NCBI GenBank assembly: GCA_964035575.1
Contig: OZ037918.1
Location: 124,001-188,000, forward strand
Reading direction: 5' to 3'
Source of the DNA: Rhynchopus sp. YZ270_cl-10
Taxonomy: Eukaryota; Euglenozoa; Diplonemea; Diplonemida; Diplonemidae
Length of the DNA: 64,000 bases
The notes beneath the pieces were generated by a model. The model had not been told where the DNA came from. It was given only the letters and a program-made list of their open reading frames with translations, and searched no databases. Below are positions 44,549-55,981 of this stretch, in pieces. Each line of letters begins with the position of its first letter. The first letter of the stretch is position 1. Both the position numbers and the translations under genes were made by a program.

Positions 44549-47423
44549 TGTTGAGAGTGGGATTGGGGACTGGGGACGGTGGTGTTCTGTAAGAAGGGGT
44601 CTGGGAAGGGGTGTGTGTGGTGATGGATGTCATGTGGGGGTAGTTCTTGCACAGAATATGTCGCCGAGTGTGTGCATGGTGATGTTCTGAAAGTGGTTGA
44701 GCTAAATGGAGGGTCCTGTGCATTACAGCCAATCTAAACGGGAAGGCGTTGTTTATGAAAATATTGTGTTTGCCACGATGTTCATTTAAGGGATAGGAGG
44801 GTCACACAGAGGACACATGGTGGGCTGAAAATGAAATATTTTTGAACCCTTGCGGGTTTGCGGGTAGCAAATTTCCTGAGTAACAAAGTATCGAATATTG
44901 TAACGAACGATAGTAACAAGGAAAAGGTTTGTTTAGTTGCTTGTTACAAGGGGAACAAGGTCATCGTGCAGGGAGAGGAGGGGGAGGACAAATAACGTAT
45001 CTTTTTTTTTTTTTTGTAGAAATCAAGCAGTATGGTGTGGTCAGCGACCCAGTTCCCCGTGGTTCTACCATAGCTTCGTTCTCTCAGGGTTCACACGTCC
45101 GGCGGTTGACTTAGGTCAAAAATACTCATTTCTCAGCGCAAAGTGACCCTATCAACCGAAATCAAAAACACTCTTCGACTTTTTGTGGGTAATAAGTTCT
45201 GTCCACAAAAAACCACCAAAAAAAAAAATTTTTTTTGCACACAAAAAATTGCACCCCCCCCAAAAAAAAAATGGGTGTAAAAAAAAAACGGTCCTTGGGT
45301 CCTTTTGAGGTGTACCCCAAACCCCTATATGGGGGCACATGATATTGTTGACACCAAGGTGGATCAGGTAGCAAAAAAGCGTATGGTCACAGTGTTAAAT
45401 AACGCGTCGAAGGACGTACGGCCTTCTTGTATGCGGAACACTGTATGAGGTTTGGGAAAATGTCTTTTTTTTTTAAACTGTTTTTGCCTCTTGGGAGTCA
45501 AAATACAAATAGAAAGTTGGTAGGCTGCACAACGCCTCTGTGGACGCAGACACCGTATCTAAAGAAGAAAAGGTTGAAATATGAATAATGCCTATGATGA
45601 GTCTCATGCTTCTGCAATTCCCATTGAATATCGATCCCAGAGCCAAGACATCCACCGATAAGTGCAGTTGTTGTCGCCTGCAGTAGACAGCGCTACTAAC
45701 AGGGACGCCAAAAAGCTCGGAAGCTTTTGGCTCACCGTGCATACACATAGTTTTTTTTTACCACAAGCGTCACCAGAGGGTGTGGATAGACAAAGGTTCG
45801 TTGCACCGAAGGGGCTCGGATGCTTTGAAATGTGTTTTTTTTTTTTTTTTGAAAAATAATTTGTTTACGTACGCTACGTTGTGAGTAACACACAAGAAGA
45901 AAAGGGGGGTTTTTTTCCTAAGGGAAATTCTTGATGTGGACCCAGCCCAAATGATACAACAAGATACCGTATACATTAATAGAGCATTTTGCTGTTTTGG
46001 AGATTCTGGACCCAATTGTTCTGGCATTTCCAACGCATTTTATGGGTGGAACAATAGAAAAAAAGAACTTGAAAGGTTACTACCCGCTGTAGCATTGGAA
46101 CACACTGGGTTGGATGATGAGCTTGTCTCTTCGTCACGTAGAAGGAACAGCAACCCCGTTCGTCTTTTGTATAGTTGGTAATGCTATCAACTATACAACG
46201 GTCATACAAGGGTAGATGGGTCAAGGTTGAAAGGCAAAATCACCTCTCGTGCCCACATCGTTTACAAAGAAAGTATTTCAACATATGCATTCAATGAATT
46301 GATAGCGATGCAAAGAAAAGAAAAAAAACACACTAGATAGTGAGTTGCATCTTGTGAAGACACAGTTCACCATATAAATGAAGTGAAGTTGATAGGACAC
46401 AAAAAAAAGAGGCAAGAAAAAGTAGAACATAATAACGAAAACAATAGAAAACGCTATAAACCATACATGGTAGTCTGGGCGACTTTGCCAGACTCAAGAC
46501 TCCCAAATTTTGGCCTTTTCTTGACTTTGCAAAGTCTGGAAAAGTTAAGAAAAGAACATTTGTTGAAATTTTCCAACTTTTCTGGGTGAGTAGCTTTTCT
46601 TGTGGTTTAGTTCGTTTTCTGAGTGGTGCCTGGGCACCCAGGTGCACAGGTAGGCAGGGTATATGGTGGGCGTTGTTTGGCAACACATGAATTATGTGTG
46701 CGCAAAAGTGTCCCAAAGTTGGAAAATTTCAACAAAACTCTGTTTTCACCTTTCAGGTCGTTTTCTCTTGATTCGTGATTTCTGAGCGTACGCTCAGAAA
46801 ACACTCATCAAGAAAATGACTTTTCTGGTCGGTACAGAATAGCTATCGTAAAAGTCTGCAGCCATGGGGCAGAGGCCAGACTACCACGTATGTATAACCG
46901 CGTCTTTTTTTTTTGTGCGGACACTAGAAACTTTGAAGAAAAATGCACCATTCCATATCACATCCATAACAATATTGGACCGGAAAAAAGTCCCAAAAAG
47001 TCTCTTCCCGACCCAACATTGACAAACAAAAAATACAAAAAAACCCCCACCCACCCCACTGGCTAGCTTTTTTTTTTTTTTGCCAACAGCAAGCTGAGCT
47101 TGCCTCACATCTTTCTTTCCTGATGTGCGGCAGCGATGAGATGAGACAAAAAAAAAAAAGAGAAGTTCAAAGTGCAAAACGCCTCACCATTCATCAGCAG
47201 ACGCCACTAATTCTCGACGGGGTTATCAAACCCCCCCTAAAATAATAAAAACCCCTTTCATCTTTTGTTTAGTTGGTACGCTACCCACGTCATACGCAAA
47301 AAATAAGACGAAATCCCCCCTACCCCCCCCTTTTTTTCCACACCACCAGAACAACACACATAACACACGAATTGGGGGCACAATCCGTCAGATTTTCATA
47401 ACACCCCACCCCACCCGACCCAT
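44549..47423. other. Long intergenic spacer (2.9 kb)
   Basis: No gene seen on either strand. Contents: homopolymer tracts at 45000-45300 and 45830-45860; a 9-bp-stem hairpin GTATAGTTG..CAACTATAC near 46171-46198; repeat copies at 46272-46320 and 47158-47236; and the inverted-repeat unit at 46560-46800. Confidence 0.5.
46560..46799. repeat. Inverted-repeat unit with a 20-bp palindrome
   Basis: A 22-bp perfect inverted repeat (core GTTGAAATTTTCCAAC) at 46560-46581 and 46715-46736 is followed by the palindrome TTCTGAGCGTACGCTCAGAA at 46780-46799. The palindrome with its flank (reverse sense: GATGAGTGTTTTCTGAG) recurs at 62556-62582 inside the 61-64 kb element, linking the two. Confidence 0.75.
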
Positions 47424-48356
47424 TCATGAATACTCATATAAGACACAGTCGGAAGTGGCCACAAAAAGGTTTCCATTGTGCACACAGACGGCTGTTGCGG
47501 AGGTTGAGGACCTGGAAGGGAAGCGCCATGGTGGGGTGCGGGGATGTCCTGCTGCGTCTGAAATGAAGACATGGCTGCCTCTGAGAGACGCGGTGCAGGT
47601 GTCAGAGATGCGGTGGGCACGCGAGGCCACACAGAGGGTCCCCTCCGCAAGCACCTCGGAAGCACCCCCATCCGAGACCTCGAACGACGAGCACCTCCCT
47701 TCCCCCGCGCTTTGCACACCTTGCTCCGCCCCTTCCCACACCACCCCTTCGTCATCCCACAGCCGCACCCCGCCATCCCCACAGTACATCACCATATTCA
47801 ACCCCTTCACCACAGGGTTCTTCGCAACCGTTTCGACCAACACACCATCCACACTCCATACACGGATATTCTCTCCGGATGCTAAAGGATATGAAAACAC
47901 CACATCCTCCTGACTAGACACTACTAAGGCAGCAATAGGACTATCATGGGCAATCGCAATGCGAAGGCATTTGAGAGACGAAGAGCAAAGCCGAAGAGAC
48001 CCATCATGACCACCTACCCAAAGAATTGAGGCAAGCCTGGCAAGGCTGGTTGCAGCAATCCTTAGACGGTGGGTGATAGTAAGCGGTGAAGGGGAGAGCG
48101 CAAGCACCTCATCCGCATCCGCAGCCACCAACACCCCAGGCAGCGCCACCATCAGCCCCACCTCCTTCAGCAACGGCACTGCCCCGACCAGCACCCCCTG
48201 GAAGCACGCATACTCCGCAACCACCCCAAGCGCCCCTACAGGCACATTCCGCAGTGACCTGCAGGACCGGAGCACCGCAACGGTGGCTGCGGTGCGTTGT
48301 GGTGTCTCCTCTGTGTCATCTCCCCCCGAAGACACCCATGACCACACTGTTCCCAT
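47424..48356 (-). CDS. WD40-like beta-propeller protein
   Basis: Single exon, 310 residues. After a ~40-residue N-terminus (TVWSWVSSGGDD...), propeller-like blades follow, with the clearest at GGHDGSLRLCSSS, SGENIRVWSVDG, GDGGVRLWDDEG and a closing NGNLFVATSDCVLYEY. About five to six blades are present, and several lack the terminal WD. No catalytic domain. Such propellers act as scaffolds; the partner is unknown. Composition is Ala/Val-rich with G/C-rich third positions, typical of real genes here. ATG 48356. Confidence 0.8.
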   Translation of the reverse strand: MGTVWSWVSSGGDDTEETPQRTAATVAVLRSCRSLRNVPVGALGVVAEYACFQGVLVGAVPLLKEVGLMVALPGVLVAADADEVLALSPSPLTITHRLRIAATSLARLASILWVGGHDGSLRLCSSSLKCLRIAIAHDSPIAALVVSSQEDVVFSYPLASGENIRVWSVDGVLVETVAKNPVVKGLNMVMYCGDGGVRLWDDEGVVWEGAEQGVQSAGEGRCSSFEVSDGGASEVLAEGTLCVASRAHRISDTCTASLRGSHVFISDAAGHPRTPPWRFPSRSSTSATAVCVHNGNLFVATSDCVLYEYS

Positions 48357-50113
48357 GCATACCCGCTTTGGCTGTCCTGGAGTGAGGTATTTGAGGGGAT
48401 TTTATATAGGTTGTAAAAAATATGACACAAAAGTAAAAGGGTATTTCAACAGATGCAATCAATACATTGATAGCATAGGTATAGGGATCAACAAAAAAAT
48501 GTTTTCTTTGTGAGAGGTAAGTAAAAACGTTTCGTTGATTTCTCAATTACGCTATTGGAGGGGGGGGGTGATTGGCGTAGGTAGGAAAAAAGTTTTTGAG
48601 GGAAAAGGGGGGAGGAGAAGGGAGGTGCGTTCTTTTCGTAATACTATTGTATTCGTATGGGAGAAGGAGAGTTGTTTGGTTTTGTACCCTAAAAAAAAAA
48701 GTTGACTTGAAACACAACAGCCCTCTCGTGAACAGTGTACCTTGGGTACATGATTGGCTGTACCAGGGGGGTGGACCTCAATCATGCAGCAAAAGGAAGG
48801 TCCTCAGAGCGTTTTTAGGACTTTTTGTCGTATCCTTTTTTTCTATTCAAACAAGAAGAATTTGTTTCATATACAATCGATTCTACTGAATAGAAGGTAT
48901 AAGAGGGTGTACAGAAGAAGAAAAAGAAAGTTTGACTTGAAATACAAAGCCCTCTCGTGAACAGTGTATCTACTAAAGAAAGCTTGCACGATGAATATGC
49001 CTACCGTGTACATACATCCATCCAGAAAAAAAAGGAAAAAAAGGAAAAAAAAGGAAAAGGGCACGAACCAAACAAACTCCCCTTTCCTTGAGAGCAGATA
49101 GGGTGGGTAAGATCACCTAACTCCCTCATCTTTGCAGGCAAAAAAAAAACCTAAAAAATATAATAAACTGACTGATGGGAATGGGGAAGAATACAGAGAA
49201 GATGAGACGAGATTTGTTTTTTCAATTATTTTTTTTCTGGTTTTGTTTTATGCACAATCCATAGAGGCAGGTCCAGCCAGAGTCGGGCTGACTTTTTTAT
49301 TCGAAAAAACCCGAATCCCTCGAACTAACCCTTTTGCTTAACCTACACAGTTATCAGATCCAGCTGGGCGGGCAACTTGGGTGAGCAAAAATGCGGGCAA
49401 TGTGCATATAGCAACACACCACCCACCTTTTTTTTTTGTTCACCCAATTTGCTCATCCACCAGGACCGCTGACAACCGTGTACTACTAAGTCAAAAAACT
49501 GATCGGTCCGTGTCGGCTCGACTCAAGCGCGATTCCCCCCCTCTATGGCATTTTCCCCTGCAAAGTTAAGAGCAGAGCATTAATTTTATTTGTCGGTATT
49601 TAAAAAAAAATCTGGGAAAAGGTTGTGGTGTAGCTTTTTACTCCACGTCTTCCCTTCGCGCGTTTGAAAAAGCAGATATGGGGTAGCCGGAACATTGCCC
49701 GGTATGTTTTTTTTTCTTCTTCTCAAAAAAAAAAAACTGTTAGAGTAGTGTAGTTGCCACCCTATGCAAAGCTTCACTGTGTGTTTTGCAGTATACTGCA
49801 GTATCAACTTTTTTTTTTTTTGAAAACTTGGCTGTATCAGTGTAGACCGAGGATGAGCTCCACTATACAAAAAAACAAAAACACACGCTTTTTTTTTCGG
49901 AGAAAAACAGAACAAAAAAAAAACAAAAAAAAAAACTAATTTCATTTTGTTTCCATTCAAAGAAGAGGAAAGCACGGAAAAAACAAAAAACAAAAACAAA
50001 AACAAAAACAACCCTCACACTACAAAGAACAACATCCCCAGGAACCATCACCTTCTCTCACCTCCTTTGCCCCTCTCTCTCTCTCTCTCACTACAGAGCA
50101 CCACCTCAACGTT
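48357..50113. other. Intergenic spacer with repeats
   Basis: 48440-48505 (TGCAATCAATACATTGATAG repeat), 48530-48580 (GATTGCTCAATT family), and two copies of GACTTGAAA.ACAA..GCCCTCTCGTGAA at 48699-48735 and 48932-48968 (a third at 17438-17475). 49825-49868 is a CTTGGCTGTA repeat. The rest is poly-A/T; no gene seen. Confidence 0.55.
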
Positions 50114-53100
50114 TCAACTGCCCTGCACACTCGGTCGCGCTTTCTTTTTCCCACTGCTCGGAAGCTGAAAAACAATGATGTGTCAGAAGGAGGATTTTGA
50201 GGAAGTAGCTTAAAAGAGGGGAGAATTTTCCATACCGAACGCGGATTTTGAGGAAGAATCTGTGGCGAAGGTGTAGCTGGGTCTGAAGGCAAGGATGACA
50301 ACGCCTGGGGAAGATGTGTTTTATGAAAAAGTGCAATCAAAAGATCGGCCATTTTTTTATCCCGGAATTTTGAAAAAAAGGAAAAGGGAAAAAATTAACA
50401 TACCCTCCCTTTGAGGAGCGACCCGTTTGCGATGCTTTGTGGTGAGAGGGCTGACTCGCTGCCGTCCTCGCTTTCACAGAGGTGGGCTTCCCTTCTGAAC
50501 CCAATCAGCTGCGAACGCTGTGATTGCGACTGAGAAGACCCTGTCTGGCTGAGCCGCCGGCTCCCTTCGGGTGTTCTACGCTGCTCAAAACGCTCTGCCA
50601 GCACGGCGGCCACATCAGATACACTTGGTGATGGTAATACTTCACCAAGCATCCGCAGATATGGCAAGCACACACCACCCCCATCACCCCCACCCTCCAC
50701 CAACAACGCGGTGTACACATTCGCCACCACCTCTCCCGGCCTTCTCATTGCCAACACCCTCCCTGCTGGCGTCACCTTTGGCTTTGCAAAGGCCTTCCCA
50801 AACTCTGTTTCCTCCGTTGGCGGGCCAACCCCTACTACACCAAACAGCTTTTTCGTAAACGGATAGAAATGTGCAAAGGTCAATTCCCCCCTCGGCAGAT
50901 CCTCCCCCATTTCCCCAATGGAATCTACTATATGCCTTTGGCAGGTATAGTACAGGCGGTCCATTTGGGTAAATTTTGTGGCCCTTTTTTTTGCTCCGGA
51001 GTCGATTGCTTGCCACAATGCGGAAGTGGTCATATTGGAGGTGTCATCGCAGGAGGAGGTGTCCGATTCGTTGTCTTGGGTGGGTGTTTCTTTGCGTCGA
51101 CGTCGCGCTGCGGATCTGGATGCGCGGAGGTGCGGTCCATCCAGGGGATGTGTGTTTTCCGAAGCGGGTTGTGGTAGAACCAACTCATCGGTCATGGACC
51201 ACCACCATTGTTCCCCTGCAAATTGAAATGGCTGTACAGAACGGCCCGAGGCGTCGCGACAGATATTGTGTGGGCGAATCACCACCGTTTCCCTTTCGCT
51301 GTCATCACTGTGCGTCGCCTGCAGTCTCCTCTCATTGCGTCGTTTCTTCAATTTTTGTAGACGTGCCTTCAAAAACCCGGACCCACCTTTCTCTTTTACG
51401 CCTCTCGGACTCATTTCTCTCATGCTCGCCAAACCCTGTTCAATAAAACGGTCGTACTGTGCTTTCAATGTGCGTAATTGGTCTGCATCTTCTTCCCCAA
51501 TGTTCCCCTCCGCTTCCTTATGGTTGAGCTTCTCTAATTCCGCTGCGTTGTCTCGTGTCCACGAGACCTCTGCTGGTTTAATGTTTTCTTCGCGGATGCT
51601 GTGATGCATCGCGCCGGTTGCTGTGGTGCGGACGGTGTAGAGTGGGGTGGAGTCTCGCAGGGTGACTGCTTCAACTTCGCATCCAGAAGCCCATAGGCCG
51701 GAGAGGTTGCAGCTTACTTTGGAGCCTATAGGGAAGGTGGGGGCGGCTGTTGTTGTGGTTGAAGATTCGATTAACGGTGTGGCCGCAATCCATTCGGTAT
51801 ATTCCGCTATTTCCACCGGAATGTCCAGTTTTGAGCAGGTCTCTGAGGTGATTGTAGGCAGTCTGTCAGCTCGGTAGCCTTCTCTTAAGAGAATGACACC
51901 GTATGGCAGCCAGGCAGGTTCCGCCGCTGACAGTACTCTGCGCAGTTGAAGGAGGCCTCGTGGAGGCCATTCGCCGTATTTTTTGACGAGGAGGCCCCAC
52001 ATTGTGGTGAGTTGTTCTTGAGACTCTTGCCGGCGGCCAAGGATCTGCTCCAATGAGGTTAGCTTCTCTGGGGAATAGAATGAATAGAAATCGCGGCATT
52101 GATTCATAAAGCGGGGGGTCAAAAAGGAGTGTACGGTAGCGGCAGAAGAGGCTTCGGAAGGAAGGCGGATGGTGGGGACAAACCTCCCTTGGTCTGTCTG
52201 CATCGCAACCCAACCCCCAGATTCAACTCGAAGCCAGCTATCCTCTATTTCGACTACCGTAGCCACTTCGTGAGGTTGGATGACATCGATTGTCCTCCCT
52301 TTCGGACCAGGTTTCGTCAAAACCGGCGCACCACCACCATTCCCCCCAGAAGCTTCCCGCACGGTATACCCTCTACTCCTTGCACCACGTTGCTGTGTCG
52401 CCACCTTCTGCACCCCAGAGGCTTCATAGTAAAACCGCCCAACAATCTTGCGAGCCCGAACCACCTGTCTCGAGGTGTGTGTGGGAGGCGTTGCACCCCC
52501 TTTGCCTTCACTTCGCGTTGGGGATTTGGAGAATAGTCCTTTTAGTTTGGATCGGTGGTGGTGATGGTGGTCTGCCCCCGCCTCAGCCCCACCCCCCAAT
52601 CTCGGAGCTACAGGCGATGGAGATCTTAACACATCAGGGGACAATAGCGAAGATTCTAGTAAATTCACCTTTCCCTCTTCGCCCCTTGGAGCTGGTGAAG
52701 CAGGCTCGAGGAAGAGTGGTGTCACATCAATCACTCCAAGGGAAGCGCATACACGACATACTGTCGCCGCGACTGCAGCGCAAATTGCAGGGTTTGCACA
52801 GTGTTCCCCTTCCCCTTGAGGCTCAGAAGAGGGTTGTGAGGTAGGCTCTGGTGTGGTGTTGCGTTCCTGTCGCTCCTTCCCCTTCTCCTTCTCCTTCCCC
52901 TTCTCTGGTTCTTTGCTGTGCTGCCTTTTGAAAAGTTTCGAAAAGGTTCCAGATTTGTGTTCATTCATCTCTGCATCTGGGTCATGAAGCTGTGTTTCCG
53001 GAGAAGCTGCGGAGAGAGGGGTATCCAAGGTTAAATGCGTCTCTTCTCTATTAAACTGCTCCCCAGCTTCACCTGGTGTGCTTACATCCTCAGCAGTGGC

Positions 53101-53199
53101 GGCAGATTCCGGAGAAAGCGGCGACAACGCGCGGATCTCTGCGGGTTCCTTCTTTCGACGCAATTTTGAGAGAAACCCACGACGCTTTTCTTCGGGCAT
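50114..53199 (-). CDS. Large basic protein with euglenozoan FY-KYG motif and SH3/Tudor-like folds
   Basis: Exons 53199-50404, 50304-50236, 50164-50114 (donors GTATGT, GTATGG), 971 residues. The first ~250 residues are low-complexity, basic and S/P-rich with GFLSKLRRKK and GLFSKS repeats. Residues ~300-345 look like an SH3-type barrel (IDVIQPHEVATVVEIEDSWLRVESGGWVAM). Residues 368-410 carry CRDFYSFYSPEKL..LEQIL..LLVKKYGEW, matching a motif I know from kinetoplastid proteins. Around 510-565 a Tudor/agenet-like strand set is seen (FPIGSKVSCNLSGLWASGCEVEAV). An acidic-basic coiled region follows (~570-650). A cytoskeletal or RNA-binding role is possible; function is unknown. The last two exons are short but keep the frame and end in TGA. 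Confidence 0.82.
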
Positions 53200-53307
53200 T
53201 TGGAAGGGGGAGAAAAAAATCAAAAAGGGGGGGGTCTGAGAAATAAAAGGGGGTAGGGTGGGGGAGGGGGGGAAGCAAGAGAGAGCCTCTGTTCTATGCG
53301 GGGTATC

Positions 53308-53664
53308 TCATTTGCGTAGTCTTGTGTGTGTTGTGTGTTGTGTGTCTGGATTTAGGGTGTGTTTTGGGGTGTGTTTAAAAAAAAAATCGGCAAGAAAGCT
53401 GTCGCCAATCCGCGTCAGACTGGTCAGCCCGGAGAAGTCGATGCTGGTCACATTTGTGCTGTACAGGAAATCGTCACCAATTTCCGTCACACACGACACA
53501 GCACTGAGATCAAGCGACATAAATGTGGAGCATCGGAGGGGGGGTGGAGAGAGAGGTTGTGGTGAAACGCACACATCTTGTTTTAGTGAGGCGCGGCTCT
53601 GCAGCGCGGTTTCGTCCCCAGAAAACCGCAAAAGTGTGTTCAAAACGCTTTGTTTCGATTTCAT
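53308..53664 (-). pseudogene. BspA-type leucine-rich-repeat gene fragment
   Basis: About 50 residues in the middle of this 118-codon frame show two ~23-residue LRR units (SLDLSAVSCVTEIGDDFLYSTNVTSIDFSG, then LTSLTRIGDSFLADFF). This is the BspA/LRR_5 type, common in large surface-protein families of protists. The flanking residues are low-complexity, there are only two repeats, and no signal peptide or anchor is present. It is therefore best read as debris of a larger gene squeezed between two intact genes, although a short expressed ORF cannot be excluded. Confidence 0.6.
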
Positions 53665-53811
53665 TTACATGAGGTACAAAATATAACCGCCATTTTTGAC
53701 CTCTAAAACAATATCCCTCTAGGAAAATGGGAGTTGAAAAAGAAAAAAAATATCTTTTTTTCTTCTTTCCTTCTATCAAACACAAACAAATTTCAACAAT
53801 AAATACAAAAA

Positions 53812-54837
53812 TCATAATTGCCCTTGCGGGAGCGGGCGCGATGCGTACTGTGGAGACTCCCACGCTGAGATGTCAGACGGGGGCATCCCGAACGTTGCGT
53901 TAGATGGCGCTAAGGGGACATACGGTGCCCCAGGCATTACACCCCCACCTCCACCTCCACCACCACCCACCCCTATAGGATATCCCAAATCCGCAAGAGG
54001 GGTAGGCATGTGTACCCCTGCTGCACCTTCTAAGGCACCCCCTAACCCAGGGTGCCCAGTGTGGCCTCTTTCATGAGGTGAACCAAGTCCAGAGTACACC
54101 GATGCATACTGAGGGACGTGTAAACCCATTTGCACTGCAGTGCTCGCACGCTCAAGAGGAGGTGGCGCTTCTATTGCTGGCTCTACGTCAAATAGGGGTG
54201 TGCCCTGCGTGGTAACCATGCTGTCAAATTCGAGGAGTGTCGCCTTGCTTCTGGTGATGGTGTCGCGCTTGGCTTTGAGTTGTTCCTTTAGCTGTTTGAG
54301 GATGCGTTGTTTCTGGTGGAGGGTGGATTGGGCCTGCGCGACGTCGTCGGTTTGTTGGCCGTATTGGGAGTGCATGTGCAGGGAGGTGGAGTCAGAGGGG
54401 GAGGGGATGTCCAGGTCGCATTGTGTGCCGACGTCTTCAAGAGGGGGGAGGTGCTCCGGGCGGGAGGTGAGTTCGCGCATTTCACGGCGGAGGAGTTCGT
54501 TTTGGCGTTCGAGCTTGCGGATTTGCATGCGGCGGGCGGTCTCTTCCTCGACAGCGTCGAGGAGCTGGTCTTCGACGATGCGCATCTCACTGCGTACATT
54601 GCGCAGCTCCCGGTCCGACCGTTTCGCAAGCTCCTCCATCTCGACCCGAGCCTGCAGCTCCACCTCAGCCCCCCAGCACCCTTCAACCTGCTCGGCCCAG
54701 CAGAGCAGCCACTCAAGCTTCTGGGTGTGCTCGGGGTGGTTAGCTACTAGTTCTTCGTAGAGACAGCGTGGGTCGTCGCTGTAGCTGCGGATCACATCGA
54801 TGGCGCGGTGGCGGTTTACTGTGGGGTTTTTTGGCAT
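53812..54837 (-). CDS. Coiled-coil protein with N-terminal FY-KYG-related motif
   Basis: Single exon, 341 residues. Residues ~8-36 (NRHRAIDVIRSYSDDPRCLYEELVANHPE) align with the second half of the motif in the two neighbouring genes. A long coiled coil spans ~40-135 (AEQVEGCWGAEVELQARVEMEELAK...), with a second helix at ~170-205. The C-terminal third is Pro/Gly-rich with a run of nine glycines. A structural role is likely, probably cytoskeletal. The first true ATG is 54837; the frame extends to 54861 only through a GTG. Confidence 0.8.
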   Translation of the reverse strand: MPKNPTVNRHRAIDVIRSYSDDPRCLYEELVANHPEHTQKLEWLLCWAEQVEGCWGAEVELQARVEMEELAKRSDRELRNVRSEMRIVEDQLLDAVEEETARRMQIRKLERQNELLRREMRELTSRPEHLPPLEDVGTQCDLDIPSPSDSTSLHMHSQYGQQTDDVAQAQSTLHQKQRILKQLKEQLKAKRDTITRSKATLLEFDSMVTTQGTPLFDVEPAIEAPPPLERASTAVQMGLHVPQYASVYSGLGSPHERGHTGHPGLGGALEGAAGVHMPTPLADLGYPIGVGGGGGGGGGVMPGAPYVPLAPSNATFGMPPSDISAWESPQYASRPLPQGQL

Positions 54838-55105
54838 TTTTTTTGGAGAAAAGGATGACACCCAATACCAAAAAATATTGTTTCGTATACTATTCTAGTG
54901 AATAGAAGGTATAACAGGGTGCGATGTACCCAAACTTTTTTCAAAAAAAGTAGAAACTAACTTCCGAAAGAAAAGAATGAAAAATCAACGTTTTTTTTCG
55001 TTCGCTCCGCTTGATGTGTTATTTTTTTTTCGCTGAAGTATTGTGTGTAATGGGATCAATGAGTGAGAAAAACACAAGCTGGCGGGCACGCACCTTCCGT
55101 CGTTT

Positions 55106-55693
55106 CTATTTCCTATTGTACCTTGAAAAACAAAAAAACAACCAAAAAATGGGGAGGTTTGCTTCACAAAAAAAAAATTGCAAACCTTGTTTATCAATAA
55201 AGTCGTAGTAAATGTCCAACTCTTTTGCCAGCGCGCTGAGCCGTCTGGCCTCTCTCTCGCAGTCGTCGCGCCACTCCTTGAGGAAGGTGAACTGCGACGC
55301 GAGGGAGGGGTACTTCTTGGGGAGGCTTGCTGCCAGGGAGGCGGGGTCGTGCGCGTAGTTGTCGATGACCTGGGCGGCGGTTGCGGCCCTGCGGTGCATG
55401 TTGTTTCTATCGTAGAAGTCGTGCAGCTTGCTGGCTGCACGCTGGTGGTGCGGCGGTCGGTCGTTAAGGAAGTTCTCAGCATTGTCCCGCCACTTATCCT
55501 GCAAACGGTGCAGCTTGTCCGCAGTCAGCGCACCAAGCTCCAAAAAGTCTTGCCGTAAAAACGCGGCTCGACCCACCCCTTGTCTCCACAGCCTCGACAC
55601 AACACGTTCGTGGACACCATACCGGCGTAGCAAGTCTCGCACCTCATCAGGCCCGTATCGTCGGTCTGCACGCAGTGTGCTTGTTTGTGCCAT
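55106..55693 (-). CDS. SAM-like domain protein with FY-KYP motif
   Basis: 195 residues as a single exon. Residues ~15-70 (VRDLLRRYGVHERVVSRLWRQGV..FLRQDFLELGALTADKLHRL) resemble a SAM domain. Residues 90-130 (LHDFYDRNN..AAQVIDNYAHDPASLAASLPKKYPS) are the same motif as in the genes at 50114-53199 and 53812-54837. A helical tail follows. The 3' end is uncertain. After codon 169 the DNA turns into a 66-nt T-rich stretch that could be an intron (GTTTGC..AAG), which would add a different C-terminus ending at 54985. That donor and acceptor would be the only exceptions to the GTAT/YAG rule here, so the unspliced reading is given. Confidence 0.75.
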   Translation of the reverse strand: MAQTSTLRADRRYGPDEVRDLLRRYGVHERVVSRLWRQGVGRAAFLRQDFLELGALTADKLHRLQDKWRDNAENFLNDRPPHHQRAASKLHDFYDRNNMHRRAATAAQVIDNYAHDPASLAASLPKKYPSLASQFTFLKEWRDDCEREARRLSALAKELDIYYDFIDKQGLQFFFCEANLPIFWLFFCFSRYNRK

Positions 55694-55981
55694 GACTGAG
55701 AGGGGTTGAAAAGAAAAGTGCGACAACGCAGGTCGATTCACTCATGCAGAGAAAGGGTATGGTAAGAGTAAAATAAAAATTCTGGCTGTCATGAAATGGA
55801 TGGTTCCATTTGTAGTGTATTGGTCTGGAGGTGGATGTGGATGGGGGTTTTTCTAGTGAGGTTTGTGTGTTTTTTCCCGCGCTTTTGGGAAAGGTGTGGA
55901 GAGAAAACGGCTTTTTTTCTTTTTTGTGGCTATTGCATGCTGCAGTATTTTTTTTTGATTGCCTTTTTTAAATTACCGTGG

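Noticed and set aside
54985-55482. Alternative C-terminus for the SAM-like gene through a 66-nt intron
   Set aside because: It needs GTTTGC and AAG splice sites, unlike the 22 other introns; kept only as an alternative.
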